Positions 9,279 through 18,483 of a stretch of 64,000 nt of DNA are shown piece by piece; position 1 is the first letter of the stretch; the number at the start of each line of letters is the position of its first letter. Both the position numbers and the translations under genes were made by a program. The stretch is from Sphingomonas sp. CCH21-G11 (GTDB lineage: Bacteria > Pseudomonadota > Alphaproteobacteria > Sphingomonadales > Sphingomonadaceae): NCBI RefSeq assembly GCF_001555965.1, contig NZ_LSHX01000054.1, positions 96,548 through 160,547 of the forward strand, given 5' to 3'. The notes under the pieces were generated by a model. It was not told the DNA's origin. It made no database searches and saw only the letters and a list, made by a program, of their open reading frames with translations.

Positions 9279-9941
9279 ATGGTTCCCTTTTCGTTCGCTG
9301 GACACGCCCTGGTCGCGGGTGCCGATGGTGCGCTGTTCTGGCCGCAGCGCCGCGCGCTGCTCGTCGCCGATCTGCATTTTGAAAAGGCAAGCTGGTTTGC
9401 CGGGCATGGCCAGATGCTGCCCCCCTATGACAGCCTGGCAACGCTCGCCGCGCTCGAGGCGGCAGTGGCGCGGACGGGGGCGGTCGTGCTTTATTGCCTG
9501 GGCGACAGCTTTCATGACGCGGCCGGCAGCACGCGGCTGTGCGATGAAGCGCGCGCGCGGCTACGGGCGCTGACCGCCCGGGTCGACTGGCATTGGGTGA
9601 CCGGCAACCATGATGCCGGGCTTGGCGATGCACTGGGCGGGCGGATCGTCGCCGAGGCGCGGGTCGACGGGCTGGTGCTGCGCCACGAAGCCGAGCCGGG
9701 GGAGGCCCAGCCCGAACTGTCGGGGCATTTCCATCCCAAGTTCCGGGTGACGGTGCGCGGACGCAGCGTCGCGCGGCGCTGCTTCGTCGCGACCCCGACC
9801 AAGCTGATCCTGCCGGCGTTCGGCGCACTGACCGGTGGGCTCGATGCGCGCCATCCCGAAATCTGTCGCGCAGTCGGCGGTCAGGCCGAGGCGCTGGTCG
9901 CGCTCGAGGACCGTCTGCTGCGCTTCCCGCTCGCCGCCTGA
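9279..9941 (+). CDS. pdeM: Ligase-associated DNA damage response endonuclease PdeM
   Basis: This 220-residue calcineurin-like phosphoesterase has the metal-binding motifs in order: DLHFEK near residue 30, GDSFHD near 74, GNHD near 108, the Arg-His of VLRHE, and GHFHPK near 148. PdeM proteins are the fourth member of the exonuclease/ligase/helicase/phosphoesterase repair set. It is transcribed in the same direction as the helicase and the protease gene. The set here lacks the ligase gene. Confidence 0.92.
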   Translation: MVPFSFAGHALVAGADGALFWPQRRALLVADLHFEKASWFAGHGQMLPPYDSLATLAALEAAVARTGAVVLYCLGDSFHDAAGSTRLCDEARARLRALTARVDWHWVTGNHDAGLGDALGGRIVAEARVDGLVLRHEAEPGEAQPELSGHFHPKFRVTVRGRSVARRCFVATPTKLILPAFGALTGGLDARHPEICRAVGGQAEALVALEDRLLRFPLAA

Positions 9942-9953
9942 CGGCGACCGCGA

Positions 9954-10697
9954 TCAGCTGCCGCAGCGCGCCTCGCCCGACCCGATCTTGCTGACCGAAC
10001 AGCGCGCCGCCGGGCCCAGATCGACATCGCCCGATCCGAGCAGCGCGACCTTCGCATCGCCGACGACCGCCGCGGCGACGTTGCCCGATCCGGCGATCGA
10101 CACGTCGGCGCTGCTCGCCTTCAGCGCTCTGGCCTGGACATCGCCCGACCCGGCAAGCTCGACGGTCAGCGAGCGGACCTCCCCCGACGCGGCGATGCTG
10201 CCCGATCCGGCAATCGACAGGCGCGCCTTGTCCCCGCGGATCATGCCGATCGTCATGTCGCCGCTCCCCGCGATCGCGCCGGCGAAGTCGTTGGCGACGC
10301 GGTCGACGGTCATATCGCCCGATCCGGCGATGGAGCCGGCACGCAGCACCGGCATCGAAATCGCGATGCGCGCCGCGCCGTCTTCGCTGTTCCAGCGAAA
10401 GCTGCCGTCGCGCTTGCGCGTGACGACGAGCTGTCCGTCCTCGAGCATGATCTTGAGCTGGTCGAGGATCTTCGGATCGCCGCTCGCGCGGACGCTGAAC
10501 TCGCCGCCGGTCGTGATCTCGACATCGTCGACGCCGGCCAGCTCGACGCGGTCGAAGCCGGTGGCGGCAAAGCTGCGCTCGGCGCCGCTGCCGCTCGCCG
10601 CGATGGCGGGACGATTGTCGACGGCGGCGCGACGCTCGCCATCATCGCCGTTGCACGCCGCCAGCGGCAGTAGGATGATGAGACCAGACCAGTGCAT
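9954..10697 (-). CDS. Head GIN domain (DUF2807) lipoprotein
   Basis: This 247-residue protein has a lipoprotein signal (MHWSGLIILLPLAACNGD) with lipobox LAAC. The body is the right-handed beta-helix-like repeat of the DUF2807 family, with recurring IAGSGD or IAGSGN units (at least six copies) from about residue 115 to the end. Such proteins are secreted or membrane-anchored and of unknown function; they may bind carbohydrate or help auto-transport. It is convergent with pdeM, with only 12 bases between the stops. The repeated DNA of the GSGD units makes this stretch internally repetitive. Confidence 0.88.
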   Translation of the reverse strand: MHWSGLIILLPLAACNGDDGERRAAVDNRPAIAASGSGAERSFAATGFDRVELAGVDDVEITTGGEFSVRASGDPKILDQLKIMLEDGQLVVTRKRDGSFRWNSEDGAARIAISMPVLRAGSIAGSGDMTVDRVANDFAGAIAGSGDMTIGMIRGDKARLSIAGSGSIAASGEVRSLTVELAGSGDVQARALKASSADVSIAGSGNVAAAVVGDAKVALLGSGDVDLGPAARCSVSKIGSGEARCGS

Positions 10698-10752
10698 ATC
10701 GCCCTCCTGTGTATTGCAATACTAATACACTATTTGCGTGGGCGATCAACGC

Positions 10753-10790
10753 AAAAAGGGCGGGGGCGACCGATACCGCCGCCCCCGCCC
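10753..10790 (-). terminator. Rho-independent terminator of carD
   Basis: Arms at 10758-10768 (GGGCGGGGGCG) and 10780-10790 pair perfectly over 11 bases around an 11-base loop. On the minus strand the hairpin is followed at once by TTTTTG. It lies 25 bases beyond the carD stop. Confidence 0.9.
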
Positions 10791-10815
10791 GGGATTTTGC
10801 CGACTTGTGCCGCGG

Positions 10816-11349
10816 TCAGGCCGCGACCTTGTCCTTGTTATGGATCGCCGCGGCCTTGCGCAGGATGTCGAGAATCTTCTCGAGCGCGCCCGGCTCGTCG
10901 AGCTCCTCCATCGCGGCCAGCTCGCGCGCCAGCCGGCTGGCGGCGGCTTCGAAGATCTGGCGCTCGGAATAGCTCTGCTCGGGCTGGTCGTCCGCGCGGA
11001 ACAGGTCGCGGACCACTTCGGCGATCGACACCAGGTCGCCGGAATTGATCTTCGCCTCATATTCCTGCGCGCGGCGCGACCACATCGTCCGCTTGACCCG
11101 CGGCTTGCCCTTCAACGTGTCAAGCGCTTCCTTCAGCGTCTTGTCCGACGACAATTTGCGCATCCCGACGCTTTCCGCCTTGTTGGTCGGCACGCGGAGC
11201 GTCATCCGCTCCTTCTCGAAGCGCAGCACGTAGAGTTCGAGCTGCATGCCCGCGATTTCCTGTTTCTGCAGCTCAATGACACGGCCCACTCCGTGCTTGG
11301 GGTAAACGACATAATCGCCGACATCGAAGGACAGCGCCTTGACAGCCAT
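10816..11349 (-). CDS. carD: CarD family transcriptional regulator
   Basis: This 177-residue protein begins MAVKALSFDVGDYVVYPKHGVGRVIELQ, the N-terminal RNA-polymerase-interaction (RID/Tudor-like) domain of CarD/CdnL. A helical DNA-binding C-terminal domain follows (LFRADDQPEQSYSERQIFE). These proteins stabilise the RNA polymerase-promoter open complex and raise transcription, notably from rRNA promoters. It is a single gene: a strong terminator follows, and the 271-base gap up to fdxA holds its promoter region (AT-rich stretch around 11490-11515). Confidence 0.95.
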   Translation of the reverse strand: MAVKALSFDVGDYVVYPKHGVGRVIELQKQEIAGMQLELYVLRFEKERMTLRVPTNKAESVGMRKLSSDKTLKEALDTLKGKPRVKRTMWSRRAQEYEAKINSGDLVSIAEVVRDLFRADDQPEQSYSERQIFEAAASRLARELAAMEELDEPGALEKILDILRKAAAIHNKDKVAA

Positions 11350-11620
11350 GTGTGTGAAGCCTTTCCGTGAACAGACACCCGTGCGGCCAGACGAAACATC
11401 ACGCCAGCGGGTGGCGGAGCCATTCGGGCCGGGGCAATTTCCAATCGTCTCCGGGCGACGCGGTCAATGACGACCGCATCGCGAGCCTTTTAACATAGTC
11501 GTAATAAAATTGCCAGCGTCTGTTGCGCGGCACCATGCGCAACGGCGCCGTGCCGGCGAGGCAGGACGCCGGGCATCCCGGCGCGCCGCGTCGCGATCGC
11601 GCGACGCCGTTCCGCCCTGA

Positions 11621-11962
11621 TCAGTCGCCCGCGCCGGGTTCCGGGCTGAAATACTTCTCGAACTTGCCTTCCTGGCCCTTGTACTCGTCGGCGTCAGGGG
11701 GCGTCTGCCCGCGGTTGCTCGTCACGTTGGGCCATTGCGCCGAAAAGGTGGTGTTGACCTCAAGCCACTTTTCAAGCCCGCTTTCGGTGTCCGGCAGGAT
11801 GGCTTCGGCCGGGCATTCGGGCTCGCACACGCCACAATCGATGCATTCGCTGGGATTGATGACCAGCATGTTCTCGCCCTCGTAGAAACAGTCTACCGGG
11901 CAAACCTCGACGCAGTCCATGTATTTGCAGCGGATGCAGGCGTCGGTGACGACGTAGGTCAT
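11621..11962 (-). CDS. fdxA: Ferredoxin FdxA (7Fe type)
   Basis: This 113-residue protein starts [17 protein letters not shown]. Cysteines at 9, 12, 17, 21 and 25 and the later [12 protein letters not shown] cluster give the pattern of a [3Fe-4S] plus [4Fe-4S] ferredoxin. The 45-residue tail after the second cluster, containing [16 protein letters not shown], is typical of proteobacterial FdxA. It carries electrons in the cytoplasm, partner unknown. It sits 36 bases after the S4 gene and is probably in one transcript with it. Confidence 0.97.
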   Translation of the reverse strand: MTYVVTDACIRCKYMDCVEVCPVDCFYEGENMLVINPSECIDCGVCEPECPAEAILPDTESGLEKWLEVNTTFSAQWPNVTSNRGQTPPDADEYKGQEGKFEKYFSPEPGAGD

Positions 11963-11998
11963 GGGGCATTGGGCTCCAGCGAAGGGGTCGCCCTCCTG

Positions 11999-12304
11999 CT
12001 ATGCGCGGGACTCGGCGGCGTCAATTGCCTTCGCCGACCCCGTCGACAGCTCCTCGTACAGTGCCGCCGCTTCTCCCGGTGGACCCCTGCGGGTCGGCAG
12101 CGCGGCGACGCGCAGCACGCGTACCCGGCCATGCTGTGGAAAGGCGATGATGCACCCCGCGCGCACCGGTGCGTGCGAGCGGTCGATACGCCGGCCGTCG
12201 ATGCGCAGCGTTCCCGCCTCGGCAATGGTCTGGGCGGTGCTGCGCGACCGGGTCAGCCGCGCGAACCACAAAAAGCGGTCCAGCCGCATCGTCGGCTCAG
12301 TCAT
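11999..12304 (-). CDS. RNA-binding S4 domain protein (HslR-like)
   Basis: This 101-residue protein has an S4 fold: MRLDRFLWFARLTRSRSTAQ followed by a glycine-bearing loop (EAGTLRIDGRRIDRS). HslR-type proteins bind rRNA, and in E. coli Hsp15 recycles stalled 50S subunits. The start at 12304 overlaps the upstream helicase stop by 8 bases. A second ATG (12289) would remove five residues. Order helicase-S4-ferredoxin is common in sphingomonads. Confidence 0.88.
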   Translation of the reverse strand: MTEPTMRLDRFLWFARLTRSRSTAQTIAEAGTLRIDGRRIDRSHAPVRAGCIIAFPQHGRVRVLRVAALPTRRGPPGEAAALYEELSTGSAKAIDAAESRA

Positions 12305-14873
12305 GTTGCCGCTTCCGTCGGTGCGCAGGCACCCGCGCGGGGACGGGTGCAAGGTCGGCCAGCGCGGCAAAGGCATTGCCGGGCCGCGGCGCAACCGACG
12401 TCGCGCGCGGACGCTGGCGACCCTGCCAGCGCCATTGTTGGGCCGGGGGTGCCTCCCCCGCGCCGGTCGCAACGGGCACCGGGCGAAAACCGAGCGTGGT
12501 CAGCAGTCGCGCGATCGTCGGCGGAGTCAACCCGATCGAGGTCGCCAGCGCCAGGTCGGCAGCAAAGGGCTGGCGTCCGTCGCGCGCACCGTGCAGCGCG
12601 AGGGCAAGACGCTCGACCATGTCGATCCGCACCGCCTGGTCGCCGAAGCGGCGAAAGCCATGGCCGGGACGCGCGGCGGGATGGTCGCCCGGCAGCACGG
12701 TGGCCCCCGCCGGCGCGATCGCGTCGCCCGGGTCGTCGCGGCCGGACTCGCGTGCCGCCAGCAGCGCCAGGCGCCAGCGCGCAGCCGCGGGCTTGAGCAG
12801 GCGCGCGTCGAACAGGTCGATCGCGCCGAACGTCACGCCCGCGCGCCGCAGCCGTCGCCGCCCGGCCGCATCGAGTTGTGCGACGGCATCCGCCACCATG
12901 TCGCGCGCGACAAAGCCCGCCCCGTCGTCGAGCGCGGCGGCGATGCTGCGCTCGGCGGGCGTGGCTTCGGGATCGCCCAGGATGGCGGCGAGCGCTTCAA
13001 ACAACGGCGTATGGCGCTTGAGCATGGCTGCGAGCCACGTCCGCAGCCGCACCGTGATCGCGGAGCGGGCGGGCGCGGCCAGCGTGTCGAGCGCGCGGTC
13101 GAGCCGCAATTGCGGCGCGCCGATCCGCTTGCCGGGACCAAGCATCGCGACCGGCGCGCCGTGCCAGCCGATCGCAGGCGCACCGCCGGGCACGGCCTGG
13201 AGCGCGAAGGCGTCATCGGTCGCGGCGGCCAGCGCCTCGGCACGACGCTGAAGCTCGCGCCCCAACCGCTTTTCGGCCGCCGATAGCAGCATGCGCTTGT
13301 CGGCGGCGCGCGCGTCCGGTGCGACGACGAAGCGGAACCCGTCCAGCCGTCCGATCGGCTGGTCCTCGACGCTGACCGCACCGTCGGGACCGACCGTGAC
13401 AGGCAACGCGCCCGCGTCCGCGCCGATCTGGCGCAGCAGCACGGTGGTGCGGCGATCGACGAACCGCTGGGTCAGCCGGTCGTGCAGCGTGTCGGACAGC
13501 CGCGTTTCGACCGCGCGGGTACGCTCGGCCCAATACGCCGGATCGGCCAGCCAGTCGGCGCGGTGCGCGATATAGGCCCAGCTGCGTGCCGCCGCGATGC
13601 GGCCGGCGATCGTCTCGACATCGCCGTTCAGATGGTCGAGCCGCGCGATTTCCTCGGCGAACCATTCGTGCGGGACGTGCCCGCGCCCCTCGCTCAGGTG
13701 GCGGAACACCCGGCCGACGAAACGCGCATGCGGATCCGCTCCCAGCTTGCGGAAATCGGGCAGGCTGCACGCCGCCCAGAGTCGCGCGACCATCGCGGGC
13801 GACCGCACCCGCACGCGCACCCAATCCTCCTCCGCCAGTCGTTTCAGCACGGCCAGGTCGATCGCCTGCGGCGCGGCGCGCAGCACGCCGGCTGGCGGCC
13901 GCGCTTCGAGGCTCTCGATCAGCGCATCGATGCTGGCAAGGTCGGGGGCGCCGTCGCGCCAATAGAGATGCTCGAGCCGGGGGATTTCATGCGCCTCGAT
14001 CGCCAGCACCTCCTCCGGCCGGAACGCGGCCGGACCTTCCTCGTGCAATGCGCCAAAGGTGCCGTCGCGCTGGTGCCGGCCGGCGCGCCCCGCAATCTGG
14101 GCCATTTCGGCGACGGTCAGACGGCGCTGCCGGTGCCCGTCGAACTTGGTCATGCTGGCAAAGGCGACATGGGCGACGTCCATGTTGAGCCCCATGCCGA
14201 TCGCGTCGGTGGCGACGAGGTAATCGACCTCGCCTGCCTGAAACATCGCGACCTGCGCATTGCGGGTCCGCGGCGACAGCGCCCCCATCACCACCGCCGC
14301 GCCGCCGCGCAGCCGGCGGATCGCCTCCGCAACCGCATAGACTTCCTCGGCGGAGAAGGCGACGATCGCGCTGCGCCGTGGCAGCCGCGACAATTTGCGC
14401 GCGCCGGCATAGCTGAGCGTCGAAAAGCGCGGGCGGCCGATGATTTCGGCCTCGGGCACCAGCGCCTTCAGCATCGGGCGCAGCGCGTCCGATCCCAGGA
14501 TCATCGTCTCGTCGCGCCCGCGTGCGCGAAGCAGCCGGTCGGTGAACACGTGCCCGCGCTCCGGGTCGGCACCCAGCTGCGCCTCGTCGATCGCGACGAA
14601 GCCCAGCTCGCGCTCCAGCGGCATGCTCTCGGCGGTGCACAGGAACCATCGCGCATCGGGCGGGACGATCTTTTCCTCGCCGGTAATCAGCGCCACCCGG
14701 CCGGCACCCTTGATCGCGACGACGCGCTCATAGACCTCGCGCGCGAGCAGGCGCAGCGGAAAGCCGATCATCCCGCTCGAATGGCCGCACAGCCGCTCGA
14801 TCGCGAGGTGCGTCTTGCCGGTATTGGTCGGGCCCAGCACCGCGGTGACCGGGCGTTGCGCAAACTCGCTCAT
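12297..14873 (-). CDS. SUV3-like / MgpS-type helicase
   Basis: This protein of about 858 residues has an N-terminal helicase core. Walker A GPTNTGKT lies near residues 14-21, the DEAQ box (AIDEAQ) near 94, and the C-terminal helicase motif QIAGRAGR near 275. It resembles the mitochondrial RNA helicase SUV3 and its alphaproteobacterial relatives. It probably unwinds RNA in decay or ribosome-related processes. The start MSEFAQRPVTAVLGPTN was chosen because the N-terminal 74 residues of the longer frame are arginine/proline-rich without similarity. It is coupled to the downstream S4 gene. Confidence 0.9.
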   Translation of the reverse strand: MSEFAQRPVTAVLGPTNTGKTHLAIERLCGHSSGMIGFPLRLLAREVYERVVAIKGAGRVALITGEEKIVPPDARWFLCTAESMPLERELGFVAIDEAQLGADPERGHVFTDRLLRARGRDETMILGSDALRPMLKALVPEAEIIGRPRFSTLSYAGARKLSRLPRRSAIVAFSAEEVYAVAEAIRRLRGGAAVVMGALSPRTRNAQVAMFQAGEVDYLVATDAIGMGLNMDVAHVAFASMTKFDGHRQRRLTVAEMAQIAGRAGRHQRDGTFGALHEEGPAAFRPEEVLAIEAHEIPRLEHLYWRDGAPDLASIDALIESLEARPPAGVLRAAPQAIDLAVLKRLAEEDWVRVRVRSPAMVARLWAACSLPDFRKLGADPHARFVGRVFRHLSEGRGHVPHEWFAEEIARLDHLNGDVETIAGRIAAARSWAYIAHRADWLADPAYWAERTRAVETRLSDTLHDRLTQRFVDRRTTVLLRQIGADAGALPVTVGPDGAVSVEDQPIGRLDGFRFVVAPDARAADKRMLLSAAEKRLGRELQRRAEALAAATDDAFALQAVPGGAPAIGWHGAPVAMLGPGKRIGAPQLRLDRALDTLAAPARSAITVRLRTWLAAMLKRHTPLFEALAAILGDPEATPAERSIAAALDDGAGFVARDMVADAVAQLDAAGRRRLRRAGVTFGAIDLFDARLLKPAAARWRLALLAARESGRDDPGDAIAPAGATVLPGDHPAARPGHGFRRFGDQAVRIDMVERLALALHGARDGRQPFAADLALATSIGLTPPTIARLLTTLGFRPVPVATGAGEAPPAQQWRWQGRQRPRATSVAPRPGNAFAALADLAPVPARVPAHRRKRQHD

Positions 14874-15094
14874 CGCCCGACCAACATCGTCGCGCCGGGG
14901 CGGGGGCGCAAGCGGGAAGGCGCGTTCTTTGTCGCGTCTGGAGCCGCATCGACACCGTTCATCGGCGGACCGCCACGATTCGGCGCAACGCGACCGGGTG
15001 GCGAAGCGGGTTAATTTGACTTCAACCTGTTTGTTCCACAGGAAAACGGGAAGTCGATCCAAATCAAACCGGATCGGCAGGGGAGCGGGGCGCA

Positions 15095-16651
15095 TTGTTT
15101 CTGCGCGGTGAAATCGGGTTGGACCAGGCCGGCGGGACCAGTGCGCGTTCCACCGACCGCGCGACCTCGGCTGCCGGGACCCCCGCCGCCCCCGCCACGG
15201 CGATCGACCGACTGCGCGCGCGCTTCCCGGATTTTGAGCTGGTCCCAGATCTCGGCAGCGATATCGGCAGCCGGGTGTGGCTGCGCGGTGTTGCGACCTG
15301 TGCGGGATTGCTGACTTTCGTGGCGCTGCTCTCGCCAGGGATCGAGCCCGTTTATGGTGCGGTGACGCCTGTCGTCAGCGACGCGTCGCTCGATGAAGTG
15401 CGCAGCCTGTCGATCAGCCCGCTCGGCCTGGGCGCGACGACGGGGATGCGCCTGGGCGCGACCGCGCGTGTCGCGCCGCTCACCGATACGCCCGAACGGC
15501 CGATCATCGAACTGGCCGCCACGCTGGCACAGGGCACCGCGTTCGAACGCGTACTCACCCGGTCGGGTGTCGGCAGCGACGATGCCGAGCGCGCCGCCGC
15601 GCTGGTCGCCAATGCGGTCGGCCTGGGCGAGATCGCGCCGGGGACGCGGCTCAACCTGACGCTCGGCCGGCGCGCGGCCAAGACCGAGCCGCGCCCGCTC
15701 GAAAAGCTCGCCTTTCGCGCCCGCTTCGATCTGGCGCTCGAGCTCAAGCGTGCGGCGACGGGGCTTGCGCTCAACGAAATTCCGATCGCGATCGACCGGA
15801 CGCCGCTGCGTATCCGCGGGACGGTCGGCAGCAGCCTCTATCGGTCGGCCCGTGCCGCCGGCGCGCCTGCGAAGGCGGTGGAAGCCTATATCCGGTCGCT
15901 GGCGACCCGCGTCCCGATCGGTCGGGTCGGTTCGGACGACGAATTCGACATCATCATCGAACAGGCGCGCGCCGAAACCGGCGAGGTCCAGCTGGGCAAG
16001 CTGCTGTTCGCCGGGCTCGATCAGGGCAAGCGCGAAATCCAGCTCGTCCGCTGGGAACAGAATGGCCGGACCGAATGGTTCGACGCCAAGGGGGTCGGTG
16101 AGCGGCGCGGGCTGATGAACCGCCCGGTGCCCGGCCGGGTGACCTCGGGCTTCGGCTATCGCCGCCACCCGGTGCTCGGCTATCAGCGGCTGCACAAGGG
16201 GCTCGACCTCGCCGCGCCGCACGGCACGCCGATCCGCGCTGCCGATGACGGCGTGGTGGCGATGGCCGGATGGAACGGCGGCTATGGCAAGTTCGTCAAG
16301 CTCAGCCATGGCGGCGGCATGGCGACCGGCTATGGCCATATGAGCCGCATCGCGGTGACCGCCGGCGAGCGCGTGCGCGCGGGCGAGGTGATCGGCTATG
16401 TCGGCTCGACCGGCCTGTCGACCGGTCCCCACCTGCATTACGAGCTGTGGAAGAACGGCGGCGCGGTCAACCCGTCCAGCGTGTCCTTCTCGACCGTGCT
16501 CCAGCTGGGTGGGGAGGAGCTTCGCCGCTTCAAGGCGCAGCTGAATCGGCTGATGGCGGTGCCGGCGGCGGGCACGACCGCGTCGCGCGCCACCGCCGCG
16601 TCGAAGGTCACGGCGAGCGTGCAGGACCCGGCGGCGCGACCGCGCGGTTGA
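15095..16651 (+). CDS. M23 family zinc metallopeptidase
   Basis: This protein of about 518 residues has an internal membrane segment near residues 65-87 (GVATCAGLLTFVALL). The C-terminal M23/LytM domain has the zinc ligands HKGLDLA near 366-372 and HLHYEL near 446. It is predicted to cut peptidoglycan cross-links in the periplasm or to activate amidases. No ATG exists at the N-terminus; TTG at 15095 is the best start and the true start could lie a few codons away. It is divergent from the SUV3-like helicase across a 221-base gap that contains an AT-rich promoter-like stretch. Confidence 0.9.
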   Translation: MFLRGEIGLDQAGGTSARSTDRATSAAGTPAAPATAIDRLRARFPDFELVPDLGSDIGSRVWLRGVATCAGLLTFVALLSPGIEPVYGAVTPVVSDASLDEVRSLSISPLGLGATTGMRLGATARVAPLTDTPERPIIELAATLAQGTAFERVLTRSGVGSDDAERAAALVANAVGLGEIAPGTRLNLTLGRRAAKTEPRPLEKLAFRARFDLALELKRAATGLALNEIPIAIDRTPLRIRGTVGSSLYRSARAAGAPAKAVEAYIRSLATRVPIGRVGSDDEFDIIIEQARAETGEVQLGKLLFAGLDQGKREIQLVRWEQNGRTEWFDAKGVGERRGLMNRPVPGRVTSGFGYRRHPVLGYQRLHKGLDLAAPHGTPIRAADDGVVAMAGWNGGYGKFVKLSHGGGMATGYGHMSRIAVTAGERVRAGEVIGYVGSTGLSTGPHLHYELWKNGGAVNPSSVSFSTVLQLGGEELRRFKAQLNRLMAVPAAGTTASRATAASKVTASVQDPAARPRG

Positions 16652-16744
16652 GGCACTCGGTCCGCACGGCGACGGACCGTTTCATCTGAAGGGTGGGAGC
16701 GGGACGGCGCGGCGCGCGGGAGGCGAGCGCGCGATCCCGATCCG

Positions 16745-18418
16745 TTATTTCCCCTGCGAGCGCCAGCGCCGGACGGTGCGTTCGATCGCCTGTTCCTCGC
16801 CGCCGGACTTGCGCCACAGCTCGGTGAACACCGGGTCGCTCGATGCCGGCCGCTTATGCTCCTCCAGCGTGTCGAGATTGACGCGGATCGGCGTCGATAC
16901 GCCCTCGCCACAGATCACGCACTCGCGATTGCGAAGCGCGGGGATCGAATCGAGGAAGCCGCGCGAGCCTTCCGGCATCGCAGCGCGGACGAATGCCTGG
17001 TCGCGATCGTTGTTGAGGCGCATCGTGATGATCGTGCCGCACTGCGACAGCACGCCTTCGGCCAGGTCCGACGGCCGCTGGGTGATGAGGCCAAGCGAGA
17101 CGCCGTATTTGCGGCCTTCCTTGGCGATGCGGCTGAGGATGCGGCCGACCGACGATGCGTCCGCGTTGCGCTCGTTGGGGACATAGCGGTGCGCTTCCTC
17201 GCAGATCAGCAGCACCGGCTGCTTTTCCTCGTCGCGCGACCAGATCGCGAAGTCGAACACCAGTCGCGCCAGCACCGACACCACGACCGACGTGATTTCG
17301 GACGGCACGCCCGACACGTCGATGATCGAAATCGGCTTGCCGTCGCTCGGCATGCGGAACATGCGGGCAAGGAACGTCGTCATGTTGTCAGCGACCAGCA
17401 TGCCCGAGAACATGAAGGCGAAGCGCGGATCGCTGCGGACTTCCTCGACCTTGGTCTTCAGGCGCAGATAGGGGGCAGTGTCGCCCGCGCGGTCCATCTT
17501 GCCCATTTCCTGCTGCAGGATGTTGGTCAGGTCAGACAGCAGATAGGGGATCGGCGCGTCGACGGTCAGCTTGGTGATCTCCTGTGCGGCGCGGCTCTTC
17601 GCCTTGGCCGCCAGCAGGCACTTCGCCAGGATGTCCGTGTCGATCAGGCGCTGGTCGCCCTGCGACGTCAACAGCACCTCGCAATGTTCCTCGAAATTCA
17701 TCAGCCAATAGGGCATTTGCAGGTTCGACACGTCGAACAGCTCGCCCGAATGCTTGAACGCGGCGCCATATTCGCCGTGCGGGTCGATCATCACGACATG
17801 GCCCTGCGGTGCAAGCTGGCAGATGCGGTGCAGGATCAGTGCGGCGCTGGTCGACTTGCCGGTACCGGTCGATCCCAAGAGCGCGAAATGCTTGCCGAGC
17901 AGCGCATCGACATAAAGCGCCGCGCGGATGTTGCGCGTCGGATAGACGCTGCCGATTTCGATATGCGGGCGATCGTCGGCGGAATAGATCTGCTTCATGT
18001 CGGCGGCCGACACCGGGTAGACATTGGCTCCCGGCAGCGGATAGCGGGTGACGCCACGACGGAACCGATAGAGCTTTCCGGTGAGCTTTTCCTCGTCCGC
18101 TTCGCCCAGATAGTCGATCTGTGCGACGATCATGCCGTCGATGCGGTCGTCGAAGCGTACCGAACGGATGCTGGCGACCAGCCAGCTGCTGCCGACGCGG
18201 ATCTTGATCTGGCTGCCGATCTGGCCCGCCATCGCGATCGCGGTGTCCGCATGGCCGGCCAACGCTTCGAGCGCGGTGCGATCCAGCCCCACCTGGCTGT
18301 TGGCGCCCGTGATATTGGTCACCACGCCGATCGGGAGCGCGGCGACGTCGCCGCCGATCACGCCCGTGCCGACCGACTCTGCGTGGTCGAACGCCTTTGC
18401 ACCCTCAAACTCTGCCAT
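16745..18418 (-). CDS. HerA-like hexameric DNA-translocating ATPase
   Basis: This 557-residue protein has an N-terminal HAS-barrel-like beta domain (about residues 1-110) and an FtsK/HerA-type ATPase domain. Walker A GSTGTGKST lies near 182-190, Walker B LLICEEAHRYVP near 390, and SLGLITQRPSDL near 438. HerA translocates DNA and usually acts with the nuclease NurA in end resection. No nurA, SIR2 or other partner gene is adjacent here. The start MAEFEGAK was preferred over an ATG 13 codons earlier. Confidence 0.9.
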   Translation of the reverse strand: MAEFEGAKAFDHAESVGTGVIGGDVAALPIGVVTNITGANSQVGLDRTALEALAGHADTAIAMAGQIGSQIKIRVGSSWLVASIRSVRFDDRIDGMIVAQIDYLGEADEEKLTGKLYRFRRGVTRYPLPGANVYPVSAADMKQIYSADDRPHIEIGSVYPTRNIRAALYVDALLGKHFALLGSTGTGKSTSAALILHRICQLAPQGHVVMIDPHGEYGAAFKHSGELFDVSNLQMPYWLMNFEEHCEVLLTSQGDQRLIDTDILAKCLLAAKAKSRAAQEITKLTVDAPIPYLLSDLTNILQQEMGKMDRAGDTAPYLRLKTKVEEVRSDPRFAFMFSGMLVADNMTTFLARMFRMPSDGKPISIIDVSGVPSEITSVVVSVLARLVFDFAIWSRDEEKQPVLLICEEAHRYVPNERNADASSVGRILSRIAKEGRKYGVSLGLITQRPSDLAEGVLSQCGTIITMRLNNDRDQAFVRAAMPEGSRGFLDSIPALRNRECVICGEGVSTPIRVNLDTLEEHKRPASSDPVFTELWRKSGGEEQAIERTVRRWRSQGK

Positions 18419-18483
18419 GGCCGCTCCCCGGATCTCCACCGGCGGTGATGCCACCAAATCCTGAAGAAGTGGTTCGCGCCCGA

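Noticed and set aside
12297..15095. 932-codon version of the SUV3-like helicase
   Set aside because: The extra 74 N-terminal codons would cover the divergent M23 promoter region; the conserved N-terminus starts at 14873.
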